This document shows, in pieces, positions 24,420 through 33,339 of a stretch of 64,000 nucleotides of DNA. This DNA comes from Leadbetterella lacustris (GTDB lineage Bacteria > Bacteroidota > Bacteroidia > Cytophagales > Spirosomataceae). The notes below the pieces were generated by a model. The model worked only from the letters and a program-made list of their open reading frames with translations, was not told the origin of the DNA and did no database searches. The translations under genes and the position numbers were made by a program. How positions within the stretch are numbered: the first letter of the stretch is position 1; every line of letters begins with the position of its first letter. The stretch is from the NCBI GenBank assembly GCA_965234335.1, contig OZ248457.1:1-64000 (forward strand), written 5' to 3'.

Positions 24420-25559
24420 TCAGTCAAAAAATAAATCAGAAGCTATTTTATCTGAAAAGATTCTTCCTTGCGATGTAATCTTTATTGAATCTCCAGATTG
24501 AACTACCAAATTTTTATTTTTTAAAATATCTAAAGCATCCCAGAAAGTTTGAGGAATTTCTCCGACTATCTGGGATATTTTTTTTGTATCAATTCCCCAA
24601 ATAGTTCGAAGACCACACAACAAATAGTCATTTGCTTTGTCTGAAACACCGAGAGTTTCTAACGAAAATGGCACTTTGTGAGAGGCTACGGTATCAATAT
24701 ATTTTGAGTTATTGGAAATGTTTGATTGGCGTGAAAACCTATTGTACGAATGTGCCGACGGTCCAACTCCTAAATATTCTTCGTTTTTCCAATAAGCCGA
24801 ATTGTGAAGGGCGTACTTACCATTTTTCGCAAAATTAGAAACTTCATATTGCTCAAAACCTTGAGCTGTGAGACTTTCAATTAATATTTCGTACTGTTCA
24901 GCCGCATAATCTTCGCCGATAGGCTCTAATTTTTTCTGCTTTACCCATTTGCCAAAAACGGTGGAATCTTCGATGGTTAAATTATAAGCCGAAATATGTT
25001 TTAGATTATATTTTTCAATGATGTCTAAATCATTTCTTAATATGCTATTTTGCTTTTCCAAATCAAACTTTTTCGCATTTTTCGCATAAATCAAATCTAT
25101 AGTAATATTCTCTAAATCATTATTCAGCAGTAAACTTAAGGCTTCAAGACTTTGATGCGAGTCATGAGCACGGTTCATGAATTTCAACAAATCGTTGTCA
25201 AAAGTTTGAATACCCAAACTCACCCTATCGATTCCGAATGCTTTCCATTCATTTATTTTCTCTAAACTAATATCGTCAGGATTGGTTTCAATGGTAGTTT
25301 CTTCGAGAGAAGATAAATCATACAAATTTGAAATGGTTTTGAAAATCTTCTCAAAATCACCACCTGAAAGTAGGGAAGGAGTGCCACCCCCAAAATAAAT
25401 GGTTTGGAGTTTCTTGTTTTGGAGATAATCTTTTTGGAGCTCAATTTCCGTGCAAATAGCGTCCACCATCTTCTCTTTCAAGGATAGGTTGGTGCTAAAA
25501 TGAAAGTCACAATAATAACAAGCTTGTTTACAAAAAGGAATATGAACGTATAGGTGCAT
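24420..25559 (-). CDS. hemW: HemW-type radical SAM protein (heme chaperone, coproporphyrinogen oxidase-like)
   Basis: The N-terminal HIPFCKQACYYCDF contains the radical-SAM CxxxCxxC cluster (Cys10, 14, 17), followed by YFGGGTPSLL near 55 and the HemN/HemW-type SLGIQTFDNDLLKFMNRAH. The 379-aa length and the absence of the extra N-terminal Cys region of HemN point to HemW, which transfers heme to respiratory enzymes rather than oxidising coproporphyrinogen. The start ATG overlaps the methyltransferase stop (TAATG), so the two are probably co-translated. It abuts the convergent brxB gene. Confidence 0.9.
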   Translation of the reverse strand: MHLYVHIPFCKQACYYCDFHFSTNLSLKEKMVDAICTEIELQKDYLQNKKLQTIYFGGGTPSLLSGGDFEKIFKTISNLYDLSSLEETTIETNPDDISLEKINEWKAFGIDRVSLGIQTFDNDLLKFMNRAHDSHQSLEALSLLLNNDLENITIDLIYAKNAKKFDLEKQNSILRNDLDIIEKYNLKHISAYNLTIEDSTVFGKWVKQKKLEPIGEDYAAEQYEILIESLTAQGFEQYEVSNFAKNGKYALHNSAYWKNEEYLGVGPSAHSYNRFSRQSNISNNSKYIDTVASHKVPFSLETLGVSDKANDYLLCGLRTIWGIDTKKISQIVGEIPQTFWDALDILKNKNLVVQSGDSIKITSQGRIFSDKIASDLFFD

Positions 25560-26332
25560 TATTTGGTAGCCACAAAGAAATAGTCAATGCATTTCTCTGG
25601 CTCTTCGCTCAAATAATGATCATCCCAATTGATCTCAGCCGCTAAGCCTTCAGATTGTTGCAAAAGTTTATTTCTGTTAAATCTGTTGAGTATTTCGTAA
25701 GGTATTCTGAGAATCCAAGCAGGTAAATTATGTTGTAGATTAAAGATATCCCAACGCATGATTTTATTTACAGATGCCTTGTTTTGAACATAATATTCCC
25801 ATACTTTATCATTTCCACCCACGCCTTTTGCATCAAGAGTTTTGAAATATTTCAGCATCAAACTCTTCAATTCCTCTGTTTTATATTCTCTGATATGCCA
25901 TGGATTTCGGCTCAAAGAATATTCTTTATTTACGGTAGTGAGCAGTATTTTACCACCCGGCTTCAAAACTCTGTGTGCCTCTTGCAAAAACTTATGGTCA
26001 TCTTGAATGTGTTCAATCACCTGAAACGTAACTATAAAATCGAAGGTATTGTCCTCAAATTCAGTCAGAAAAGGTAGATTTACAGTATTAAAATAATGCT
26101 TTGGATGCTTTTCTTGAAGAGCTTTTATAAGTGGCTCGTTTTTGTCTAAACCCGTAAAATGATCGCAATTACTGATAAGTTTTTCCACACCACGGCCCCA
26201 ACCACAACCTAGCTCCAAAACCTTACCATTAATCATTTTAGCAGCCATTTCATAGGGAAAATAGAGCCTCTGATGCACAGGGTTATCGGACAAAATCTCT
26301 GCACTAGTTATTTCTGTAGTAGCGTATGTCAT
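25559..26332 (-). CDS. Class I SAM-dependent methyltransferase
   Basis: A 257-aa methyltransferase: motif I VLELGCGWGRGVEKL near 40, motif II-like FTGLDKNEPLI, and FDFIVTFQVIEHIQDDHKFLQEAHRVLKPGGKILLTT, the UbiE/methyltransferase-11 pattern. The C-terminal 90 residues are specific to a Bacteroidota subfamily. The substrate is unknown; lipid, polysaccharide or small-molecule targets are all possible. It overlaps hemW by one base and is preceded after 6 bp by a small ORF on the same strand. Confidence 0.85.
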   Translation of the reverse strand: MTYATTEITSAEILSDNPVHQRLYFPYEMAAKMINGKVLELGCGWGRGVEKLISNCDHFTGLDKNEPLIKALQEKHPKHYFNTVNLPFLTEFEDNTFDFIVTFQVIEHIQDDHKFLQEAHRVLKPGGKILLTTVNKEYSLSRNPWHIREYKTEELKSLMLKYFKTLDAKGVGGNDKVWEYYVQNKASVNKIMRWDIFNLQHNLPAWILRIPYEILNRFNRNKLLQQSEGLAAEINWDDHYLSEEPEKCIDYFFVATK

Positions 26333-26338
26333 CTTAAT

Positions 26339-26635
26339 TTAATTACAATTTGAACTATAGTTTGTAAATATATCTTTGGCCCAAGCTAGGTTTGCCACAG
26401 CCGCAGCTACATTCAAAATACAAATTTGGGAAAGATTATTGTTATTTTTAGTATTCAAGGCTATTATATTTCTATTATTTTTCATGCTGAGGCCCGCAAG
26501 TCTATTGTTAGAATCATCGTGGGTTTTCATACCTCCATTATTAGTAAAACTCAGGCTAGAAATTCTATTGAAAGACATATCCAAGTTCTTAAAATTTACC
26601 TCGAAAGGCTCAAAAAGCAAATAACTGTTTTTCAC
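26339..26635 (-). CDS. Possible small protein of unknown function upstream of the methyltransferase
   Basis: A 98-codon frame with a GTG start ends 6 bp before the methyltransferase ATG on the same strand. The product has an Asn/Ser-rich middle (NNRLAGLSMKNNRNIIALNTKNNNN), a Gly-Gly after SFTNN near residue 38, and a hydrophobic C-terminal stretch (ICILNVAAAVANLAWAKDIF) with two cysteines. No family is recognised and there is no clean signal peptide. A leader-plus-core layout is conceivable but unsupported. It may also be a chance open frame. Confidence 0.35.
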   Translation of the reverse strand: MKNSYLLFEPFEVNFKNLDMSFNRISSLSFTNNGGMKTHDDSNNRLAGLSMKNNRNIIALNTKNNNNLSQICILNVAAAVANLAWAKDIFTNYSSNCN

Positions 26636-26736
26636 TACGAAATTTTAGTTAGAATTAAACACTAAAAATGAGACTCTTACATGGAATATAGATTGATTAG
26701 AATAAAAAAAGTTTTGAAATTAGATAACAAAAAACC

Positions 26737-26767
26737 TTTGCTCTGAAAGTAAAGCAAGGTACATTTG
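26737..26767 (+). promoter_or_regulatory. Bacteroidota-type promoter of queG
   Basis: TTTG (26737-26740), a 19-bp spacer and TACATTTG (26760-26767) give an exact match to the TTTG-N19-TAnnTTTG consensus. The TTG start codon of queG is 17 bp further on, so the 5' leader is very short. Confidence 0.8.
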
Positions 26768-26784
26768 GAAAAAATTAAACTTTC

Positions 26785-27705
26785 TTGCAAAAAGACAAAC
26801 CTACCGCCTTTATAAAAAACAAAGCCAAAGAACTTGGTTTTGACTTTTGTGGTATTTCTAAAGCAGATTTTTTAGAAAGTGAAGCCAAACTCTTGGAAAC
26901 TTGGCTCAACAGAAATTATAATGGTAAAATGGCTTATATGGCCAATTATTTCGACAAAAGACTAGATCCACGTTTGCTTGTCGATGGAGCCAAATCTGTT
27001 ATAACTTTCATTCTCAATTACTATCCTGAAGAAGAACTTACTGAGCAAGATTATAAAATCTCAAAATATGCTTACGGTACTGATTATCATTTTGTTATAA
27101 AAGATAAACTTGCTTCACTTCTGGCCGATATGCAAAAGGAAATAGGCGAAATAAACGCAAGAGTTTTCGTGGATTCCGCACCTGTTATGGACAAAGTTTG
27201 GGCTAAAAAAGGTGGTGTAGGCTGGGTTGGAAAACACAGCAATTTGATTAATCGAAAAATTGGTAGTTTTTTCTTTATTGGAGAGATTATTTGCGACATA
27301 GAACTTGATTATGATGGGCCAATAAAAGATTATTGCGGAACCTGTACAGCTTGTATTGACGCATGTCCAACAGATGCCATAACCGAGCCTTATGTGGTTG
27401 ATGGTAGCAAATGCATTAGTTATCTAACAATTGAACTTAAAGAAAACATACCTGCTGAATTTAAGGATAAAATGGAAAACTGGGCTTTTGGTTGTGATAT
27501 CTGCCAAGACGTTTGCCCTTGGAATTCATTTGCCAAACCGCACAAAACACCCGAATTCCTACCGAATGAAGACTTAAAAAATCTTAAAAATTGGGAAGAA
27601 ATAACCCAAGAAGTTTTCTCAAAAACCTTCAAGAATTCTGCCATCAAACGTACCAAATACCAAGGTTTGCTCAGAAATATAGCGTTCCTAAAAAAGAACG
27701 CTTAA
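26785..27705 (+). CDS. queG: Epoxyqueuosine reductase QueG
   Basis: QueG performs the last step of queuosine synthesis in tRNA, reducing epoxyqueuosine with a cobalamin cofactor and two 4Fe-4S clusters. The cluster motifs CGTCTACIDACP (about 190) and CDICQDVCPWNSF (about 237) are present, and so are the typical RVFVDSAPVMDK and GVGWVGKHSNLI blocks of the catalytic domain. Start is TTG at 26785, dictated by the promoter position and lack of an upstream ATG. The 306-aa length is normal for the short form lacking the C-terminal HEAT repeats. Confidence 0.94.
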   Translation: MQKDKPTAFIKNKAKELGFDFCGISKADFLESEAKLLETWLNRNYNGKMAYMANYFDKRLDPRLLVDGAKSVITFILNYYPEEELTEQDYKISKYAYGTDYHFVIKDKLASLLADMQKEIGEINARVFVDSAPVMDKVWAKKGGVGWVGKHSNLINRKIGSFFFIGEIICDIELDYDGPIKDYCGTCTACIDACPTDAITEPYVVDGSKCISYLTIELKENIPAEFKDKMENWAFGCDICQDVCPWNSFAKPHKTPEFLPNEDLKNLKNWEEITQEVFSKTFKNSAIKRTKYQGLLRNIAFLKKNA

Positions 27706-28715
27706 CGACAATTGTCTGCGTATTTCTTGCTCCAGCTGTCATTTAGCTTCGCACCAATTTTGAAATTTGCACAAGCGTCTTTGCTCTTACCCATCGACAA
27801 AAGCGTTTTTCCGATATAGTAATAGATATAATCAACTTCTGGGTTTGATTTCTCTACCATCGTAAAGAAGCCCATCGCTTTTTCAAAATCCTTGTCCATC
27901 AATGCTTTAATACCTTGGTTCCTAATGGTATAAGGGTTTTTGTCATCAATTTTAAGTGCCCTTTCTAATTTTTCTTTACCCAGAAAATACTTGTTATTCT
28001 CAAAATAAAAAAGAGCGAGGTTGTTGAAATAGATGATATTGTTAACCTCCTTATTTTCAGCAAGTAATAGCTTCTTTTGGGCACTCTCAAATTTTCTTTC
28101 TTTGCCATCCAAAACAGCTAAGTTATTCAATACTACTGCATTCTCTTTGTCAATTGCTTGTGCTTTTGCCAAATACGCTCTGGCTTCTTCTGATTGATTG
28201 GTTACCGTCTTCAGATATGAAATATTGGCAAGTGCATCGATGTTTTTCGGATTCAGCGTCAGTGACTTATTGAGCATTTGTTCTGCCTCCAAAAAGTGAT
28301 TTTGTCGGACAAAATTCTGTCCATAGAAATTAAAGAAATCACTCGATTTCTCCAATTTTTTCTCGATGGCTTTAAACAGACTTTCGGCTTCGGTAGTTTT
28401 TCCCATTTCGCTGTATAATCTGCCCAAATTCAGCTTGGCATCCACAAAAGAATCGTCTACATCAACGGCTTTTTCAAAATCCTTCAAGGCCTCATCCATT
28501 CTTCCAACTTTCAGATAAACAACACCTCGGTTATTGTAGGCATCGGCGAAGTCAGGAGTTTTTTTGATAGCCTCCGAAAAAAAATGTTCGGCTTTATCGA
28601 GTTCATTTTTTTTAAAATGAAAATTTCCTCGTTTAAAAAATTCAGAGGATTCTTTGTTACCTTTGCACGCCCAAAAAAAGGAAGTCAATAAGAGAAATAT
28701 TAATAGCTTTTTCAT
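27702..28715 (-). CDS. TPR-repeat lipoprotein
   Basis: The frame extends further upstream, but MKKLLIFLLLTSFFWACKGN at 28715 is a proper lipoprotein signal with Cys17, so this start is chosen. The mature part (about 320 aa) is made of tetratricopeptide repeats, with recognisable units such as ADAYNNRGVVYLKVGRMDEALKDFEKA and AKLNLGRLYSEMGKTTEAESLF. It is probably anchored to a periplasmic membrane face and mediates protein interactions; no partner is evident. Its start codon overlaps that of the divergent 80-aa gene by 2 bp, and its end overlaps the queG stop by 4 bp. Confidence 0.82.
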   Translation of the reverse strand: MKKLLIFLLLTSFFWACKGNKESSEFFKRGNFHFKKNELDKAEHFFSEAIKKTPDFADAYNNRGVVYLKVGRMDEALKDFEKAVDVDDSFVDAKLNLGRLYSEMGKTTEAESLFKAIEKKLEKSSDFFNFYGQNFVRQNHFLEAEQMLNKSLTLNPKNIDALANISYLKTVTNQSEEARAYLAKAQAIDKENAVVLNNLAVLDGKERKFESAQKKLLLAENKEVNNIIYFNNLALFYFENNKYFLGKEKLERALKIDDKNPYTIRNQGIKALMDKDFEKAMGFFTMVEKSNPEVDYIYYYIGKTLLSMGKSKDACANFKIGAKLNDSWSKKYADNCR

Positions 28716-28956
28716 GAGATTTATAAAAAATATAGAAAATGATTTCTGCAAAGCAGAACTTTATCAATTCAACAACAAATACATTATAAAGTTCGAAGCC
28801 GGAATGCTGGAGCAAATTTACAAAGTTTCTGAGTTAGACGTATCAGGAGAGGAAGATATTGAAGAAATGATGGGCGATGGTTTTCTAAAAAAGGTGGTGG
28901 AACGATTCAAAGATATGGAAAATGACTTCGACGCCATCATTGATTCGGTCGATTAA
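28714..28956 (+). CDS. Small conserved-looking hypothetical protein (80 aa)
   Basis: The ATG at 28714 gives MRFIKNIENDFCKAELYQFNNKYIIKFEAG, an alpha/beta start followed by an acidic helical C-terminus (SGEEDIEEMMGDGFLKKVVERFKDMENDFDAIIDSVD). There is no signal peptide or membrane segment, and the function is unknown. The frame opens further upstream, but that part would overlap the TPR gene entirely. The divergent start overlap (CATG shared with the TPR gene) means its promoter lies within the TPR coding region. Confidence 0.65.
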   Translation: MRFIKNIENDFCKAELYQFNNKYIIKFEAGMLEQIYKVSELDVSGEEDIEEMMGDGFLKKVVERFKDMENDFDAIIDSVD

Positions 28957-29042
28957 TCCATCTATTTTGCCAATTAAGCAATTATTTTATAGCTTTTGGC
29001 GTATTTTATTTATTTTTGTAAAAATTAATCTGAAATTATTTC

Positions 29043-30176
29043 ATGGCAGAACAAGAAAATAAGAAACCCAAAAAACAAAAATCGGCAATGCGAGAGTGGT
29101 GGGACTCCGTGCTTTTTGCAGTTGTAGCCGCTACCCTCATCAGAGGATTATTTCTAGAGGCCTACACCATTCCGACTGGTTCGATGGAAAAAAGTTTGTT
29201 GATAAACGATTTCCTTTTTGTTTCGAAAGTACATTATGGAGCCAGAACTCCAAAAACCATACTTCAAGTTCCGCTTACTCACCAGAAAATTTGGTTTACC
29301 GAAATTCCATCTTTCTCTGATGCCATTCAGATACCAAACTTCCGACTTCCAGGATTTACATCTGTGAAAAACGGCGATGTGGTGGTATTCAATTACCCAG
29401 GTTGTCCAGAAAGACCAGATCCGTACGGTGGTTTTGACAAATATCCTGTGGATTTGAGGACGAATTATATCAAAAGATGTATAGGTATTGGTGGTGATGT
29501 GGTAGATATCAGAAATTCAGAAGTTTATGTAAACAATAAGAAGTTTGATAATGCTACTGGTACTCAGAAGTACTATAAAATAGAATCGAATACCAATATC
29601 AATGAAAAGCTATTTGAAAAACTAGGTATTGAAAATAAAGGTGAAGGTTCTGAAAATGGAAAAATCTATTATTCAATCAATGCTACAGAGTCAGCTTTGG
29701 CTGAATTGAAAAAATATGATTTTGTGACGAATATTTTCCCGGACATAATTGCTAAAGGAGATACTTCGGATCAAAATTATAATGCTTTCCCTCATCAAAC
29801 GACCTTGTTTTCAAACAACCGTGATAATTTTGAGCCGTTTACTGTCCCTAAAAAAGGAATGAAAATACAGTTGACAGACAAAAACATTGCGATGTATAAA
29901 TCCGTAATTACAGTTTTTGATTTGAATAAAAATGCAGAATACAAAAACGGAAAGATATTTATCGATGGCAAACAAGTAAACGAATATACTTTCAATCAAG
30001 ACTACTACTTCATGATGGGAGACAACCGTTATGAGTCGGATGATTCGCGTTTCTGGGGATTTGTACCAGCCGACCACATAGTTGGAAAAGCTGTATTCAT
30101 CTGGATGTCGATAGATGCCAACGGAAGTTTGTTGAACAAAATCAGATGGAGCAGATTGTTTAGTTTGATAAAGTAA
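29043..30176 (+). CDS. lepB: Signal peptidase I
   Basis: LepB cleaves signal peptides at the membrane outer face. A TM anchor lies at about 16-36 (WWDSVLFAVVAATLIRGLFL), with catalytic Ser47 in PTGSMEKS and the general base Lys144 in YIKRCIGIGGDVV. The last conserved box, MMGDNRYESDDSRFWGFVP, is near 320. At 377 aa it is longer than typical LepB; the extra region at 165-300 (between boxes D and E) is a common Bacteroidota feature. A TATTTTTG element at 29011-29018 is a possible promoter. A hairpin follows the stop. Confidence 0.94.
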   Translation: MAEQENKKPKKQKSAMREWWDSVLFAVVAATLIRGLFLEAYTIPTGSMEKSLLINDFLFVSKVHYGARTPKTILQVPLTHQKIWFTEIPSFSDAIQIPNFRLPGFTSVKNGDVVVFNYPGCPERPDPYGGFDKYPVDLRTNYIKRCIGIGGDVVDIRNSEVYVNNKKFDNATGTQKYYKIESNTNINEKLFEKLGIENKGEGSENGKIYYSINATESALAELKKYDFVTNIFPDIIAKGDTSDQNYNAFPHQTTLFSNNRDNFEPFTVPKKGMKIQLTDKNIAMYKSVITVFDLNKNAEYKNGKIFIDGKQVNEYTFNQDYYFMMGDNRYESDDSRFWGFVPADHIVGKAVFIWMSIDANGSLLNKIRWSRLFSLIK

Positions 30177-30198
30177 GAATAGACATTACAATATATTG

Positions 30199-30226
30199 AA
30201 GGCTACTTTTTAAACGAAGTAGCCTT
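30199..30226. terminator. Bidirectional terminator after lepB
   Basis: AAGGCTACTT (30199-30208) and AAGTAGCCTT (30217-30226) form a 10-bp stem followed by ATTTTTT. The right arm reaches into the stop codon of the convergent RNA methyltransferase gene. Confidence 0.85.
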
Positions 30227-31358
30227 ATTTTTTGCCTTTATAAAGCTCATATTTTAATAATCGAGCATCCAAACCACCATTCAGCAAATCTATTTTTTGC
30301 TCGCCTCTGAGTCCAACTTTCTTTATCGCTTCTTTGTCAGAACTTATCATCCAAGCCTCAAATCCGGCATATTTTTGTTTCAGCGTATCTCCAATTCTGC
30401 TGTAAAAGTCAAAAACATCATCCATTTTCATTCTTTCGCCATAAGGCGGATTAAGGAAAACTATCCCGTTTTCGGTTGCTGGCTCAGTCTCAAAAAAATC
30501 TGCTTTTTTAAGGTTTATATATTCGTCCATTCCTGCCAATTCGGCATTTTCAGCAATAATTTCAAGGTTTTTTGGCAAAATATCCCTTGCAAAAATCTTT
30601 AATTCAGGATCAATAATCTGAGATTTCAATTCGGCTTTTACTTTGTTAAAAAGTGCTGCATCAAAGTCTCGCCAGTTTTGCAAGCAAAAGGATCTATTAA
30701 GATTTGGGGGTGTTTTGGTACCAATAAGTGCGGCTTCAATGCTGAAAGTACCTGAGCCCGCCATGGGGTCGTAAAAAGGTAAATGGGCATTCCATCCGCT
30801 AATTAGAATTATTCCTGCGGCCAAAATCTCGTTTATTGGAGCTTCGTTTGATTTTATTCTGTAGCCACGTCTGTCCAAACTCACTCCTGTGGAATCTAAT
30901 GATACAACTACTTCGCTACCAGTTACATGTATATTGATTACGATATCTGGGTTGTCTTTGCCCACATCGGGTCTTTTGCCTTTTTTTTCTCTAAATCTGT
31001 CAGCTATGGCGTCTTTGACTTTCAAAGCCACATAATGCGAATTGCTAAAATGATGACCACTAATGGTGGCATCAATGGAGAATGTCTGATTCAAATGCAG
31101 GACTTTTTCCCAAGGAAAAGATTTTGCGTTGTCATAAAGCTCGGTTTCGTTTTCGGCATTAAAATCATCAATAGGTACCAGAAACCGAATGGCGGTTCTA
31201 GACAACATATTGGCTTTATAAAGCAATTCATCATCACCTACAAAACGTATTGCACGCCTTAATTTTTCAATATTTTCAGCACCAAAGCCTTTCAGTTCTT
31301 CTATCAGGAGGTTTTCGAAGCCCATCAAAGTAGTGGCTACTATTTCGTATTTCTGCAT
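30225..31358 (-). CDS. THUMP-domain class I RNA methyltransferase (RlmL N-terminal-like)
   Basis: The N-terminal 160 residues form a ferredoxin-like plus THUMP RNA-binding region (FENLLIEELKGFGAENIEKLRRAIRF; HYVALKVKDAIADRFRE). The C-terminal UPF0020-type methyltransferase domain has motif I in PFYDPMAGSGTFSIEAAL near 190 and the amino-methyltransferase NPPY motif in FLNPPYGERM near 300. This architecture matches the 23S rRNA m2G2445 enzyme (RlmL N-terminal half), here as a stand-alone 377-aa protein. The target guanine is inferred from homology only. Confidence 0.88.
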   Translation of the reverse strand: MQKYEIVATTLMGFENLLIEELKGFGAENIEKLRRAIRFVGDDELLYKANMLSRTAIRFLVPIDDFNAENETELYDNAKSFPWEKVLHLNQTFSIDATISGHHFSNSHYVALKVKDAIADRFREKKGKRPDVGKDNPDIVINIHVTGSEVVVSLDSTGVSLDRRGYRIKSNEAPINEILAAGIILISGWNAHLPFYDPMAGSGTFSIEAALIGTKTPPNLNRSFCLQNWRDFDAALFNKVKAELKSQIIDPELKIFARDILPKNLEIIAENAELAGMDEYINLKKADFFETEPATENGIVFLNPPYGERMKMDDVFDFYSRIGDTLKQKYAGFEAWMISSDKEAIKKVGLRGEQKIDLLNGGLDARLLKYELYKGKK

Positions 31359-31417
31359 GGTACAAAGCTAAAACATAATAAACGAAAATTTTAATTTACA
31401 CCTCAAATAGAAAGAAA

Positions 31418-32083
31418 TTACCAGTTTATCTCCTCAAATCCTTTACTTTTTAAAAACTTATTTGTTTTTGAAAAATGATGCTGATCAAACCAACCACCTT
31501 GATTGGCCGATAAAGGAGACGGATGCTTTGATTTCAAAACCAAATGTTTTGTAGCGTCGATAAACTTCCCTTTTTTTTGTGCCAAAGCTCCCCAAAGCAA
31601 GAAAACCAAATGCTCTTTTTCCCGATTAAGTTTCGAAATCACTGCATCGGTAAAAGTTTCCCAGCCTTGTTTTTGATGGGAGCCGGCTTGGTTGTCTCTC
31701 ACGGTAAGGCTCGCATTTAGAAGCAATACCCCTTGTTCAGCCCACCTTTCAAGATTTCCTGATTTGGGTATTTCTATGCCCAAGTCTTTTTTTATTTCTT
31801 TAAAAATATTGGTCAAAGACGGCGGAGAAGGTACCCCTTCATTTACAGAAAAACTAAGACCGTTGGCCTGATTTGACCCATGGTAGGGGTCTTGACCCAG
31901 AATTACCACTTTTGTTTTATCAAATGGACATTTATCAAATGCATTGAAAATAAGCGTTTCTGTTGGATAACAAACCGAGCTAGCGTATTCTTTTTTTACG
32001 AAATTGATCAAATTCTGAAAATAATTCTTTTCAAATTCGTCATCTAACTGAACTTTCCAGCTCTCTTCTAGTTTTATCTTCAT
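31418..32083 (-). CDS. ung: Uracil-DNA glycosylase
   Basis: Ung removes uracil from DNA as the first step of base-excision repair. The water-activating loop GQDPYHG contains Asp65, the KSKHPSPLSANQG loop contains the catalytic His near 188, and SFSVNEGVPSPPSL is the Pro-rich minor-groove loop. The frame reaches further upstream, but the ATG at 32083 (MKIKLEESWKVQL) matches family length at 221 aa. A minus-strand TAAATTTG lies at 32127-32120, about 37 bp upstream. It is divergent from apaG. Confidence 0.95.
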   Translation of the reverse strand: MKIKLEESWKVQLDDEFEKNYFQNLINFVKKEYASSVCYPTETLIFNAFDKCPFDKTKVVILGQDPYHGSNQANGLSFSVNEGVPSPPSLTNIFKEIKKDLGIEIPKSGNLERWAEQGVLLLNASLTVRDNQAGSHQKQGWETFTDAVISKLNREKEHLVFLLWGALAQKKGKFIDATKHLVLKSKHPSPLSANQGGWFDQHHFSKTNKFLKSKGFEEINW

Positions 32084-32187
32084 AAATGAGATTTTTTTCG
32101 ATTTTTTATTGCTAAAAATCAAATTTATCCTTTTATTTACAAAGAAAAATAGAAAAGTTTCGTTTAGAAACTAAAAACTTAATAGAT

Positions 32188-32574
32188 ATGGAAATAGCTG
32201 TCACGAAAGGTATAAAAGTGAGTGTAGTTGCTGAATTCCAACCGTTTTATTCTGATCCTGAAAGGCATCATTTTGCTTTTTCGTATAGAATACGCATTGA
32301 AAATCATTCGGAATCTACCATGAAGTTGCTAAAAAGGCATTGGTATATATGGGATTCTATAGGTGTTTCTGACGAAGTAATGGGTGATGGTGTGGTGGGT
32401 TACCAACCAATTATAGAGCCAGGAAGTTATCATGAATACGTATCAGGCTGTAATTTCAAATCAGGAATAGGCAAAATGTATGGTTTTTATACGATGGAAC
32501 GAATTCTTGATGGTAAAACTTTTTTAATAGTCATACCAGAATTTGTGATGATGGTACCTTATTTACTAAACTAA
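32188..32574 (+). CDS. apaG: ApaG-family protein
   Basis: ApaG proteins have a fibronectin-III-like beta sandwich. The name comes from the apaGH operon, and a role in metal or dinucleotide tolerance has been suggested but not firmly shown. The 128-aa sequence carries the family blocks FAFSYRIRIENHSESTMKLLKRHWYIWDS, VGYQPIIEPGSYHEYVSGC and GFYTMERILDGKTF. It is 3 bp upstream of the methyltransferase-like gene and presumably cotranscribed with it. Confidence 0.93.
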   Translation: MEIAVTKGIKVSVVAEFQPFYSDPERHHFAFSYRIRIENHSESTMKLLKRHWYIWDSIGVSDEVMGDGVVGYQPIIEPGSYHEYVSGCNFKSGIGKMYGFYTMERILDGKTFLIVIPEFVMMVPYLLN

Positions 32575-32577
32575 GGA

Positions 32578-33339
32578 ATGTATCTCGACTTCGTAAAGTA
32601 TTTTTTCAAGGCAAATAATGCTCATTCAATCCATTCCCCTTTCGTTTTTGAGTTTTTTAATAAAGTATTCAAGGATAAATCCATAGTTCCATGTTCCCGA
32701 TTCATAGAGGCAGAAAGACTGAGATTAATGTCGAGTCACAAAACTATTGAAAGAAAAGACTTCGGTGCAGGAATAAAAAAGAATACTCCACAAAAAATAT
32801 CCTCCCTTGCCAAAACCTCCTTAAAATCAAAAAAGTGGAGTAAGTTTCTTTATAGAATTGTAAAATTTTATGATTACAAAACAATAATTGAACTCGGTAC
32901 CTCCTTTGGAATTACTACAGCCTATTTGGCTAAAACAAACCCACATGCCGAAATTTACACCTTTGAAGGATGCCCTGAGACTTTAAAAATAGCAAAAGAG
33001 ACCTTTCATAATCTTGAAATTCAAAATGTGAATTGTGTTGAGGGTAATATTGATCTTACTTTAGGGGATACGCTGAAAAAAATCAAGAAAATAGATATTG
33101 CATTTTTTGACGCCAATCACAGGGAAGAGCCCACTCTGAGGTATTTTGAAATTTGTTTAAAGTTAAAATCAGAAAACAGCTGTTTCATTTTTGATGATAT
33201 TTATTGGTCAGAAGGTATGAAAAGTGCATGGAAAGCCATTATAAATCATTCAGAAGTCACTATAAGTATCGACTTGTTCTTTGTTGGTTTGGTCTTTTTC
33301 AGAAAAGGAATTGAAAAACAACACTTTGTTTTAAAATAG
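32578..33339 (+). CDS. O-methyltransferase-like SAM-dependent protein
   Basis: A 253-aa protein with a Rossmann methyltransferase core from about residue 95: IIELGTSFGITTAYLAKTNP (motif I), IYTFEGCPETLKIAKETF, DIAFFDANHREEPTLRYFE and FIFDDIYWSEGMKSAWKAI. The DDIYWS block and overall order resemble catechol-type O-methyltransferases, and the FDANH variant replaces the usual FIDA(D/N)K. The N-terminal 90 residues are basic and family-specific. The substrate is unknown. Confidence 0.78.
   Translation: MYLDFVKYFFKANNAHSIHSPFVFEFFNKVFKDKSIVPCSRFIEAERLRLMSSHKTIERKDFGAGIKKNTPQKISSLAKTSLKSKKWSKFLYRIVKFYDYKTIIELGTSFGITTAYLAKTNPHAEIYTFEGCPETLKIAKETFHNLEIQNVNCVEGNIDLTLGDTLKKIKKIDIAFFDANHREEPTLRYFEICLKLKSENSCFIFDDIYWSEGMKSAWKAIINHSEVTISIDLFFVGLVFFRKGIEKQHFVLK

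Noticed and set aside
26426..26665. 79-codon plus-strand frame opposite the small ORF upstream of the methyltransferase
   Set aside because: No start context or recognisable features; the minus-strand frame is better placed as it precedes the methyltransferase in tight linkage.
28654..28713. N-terminal extension of the 80-aa gene
   Set aside because: This part overlaps the TPR lipoprotein signal region entirely and is not protein-like; the ATG at 28714 is preferred.
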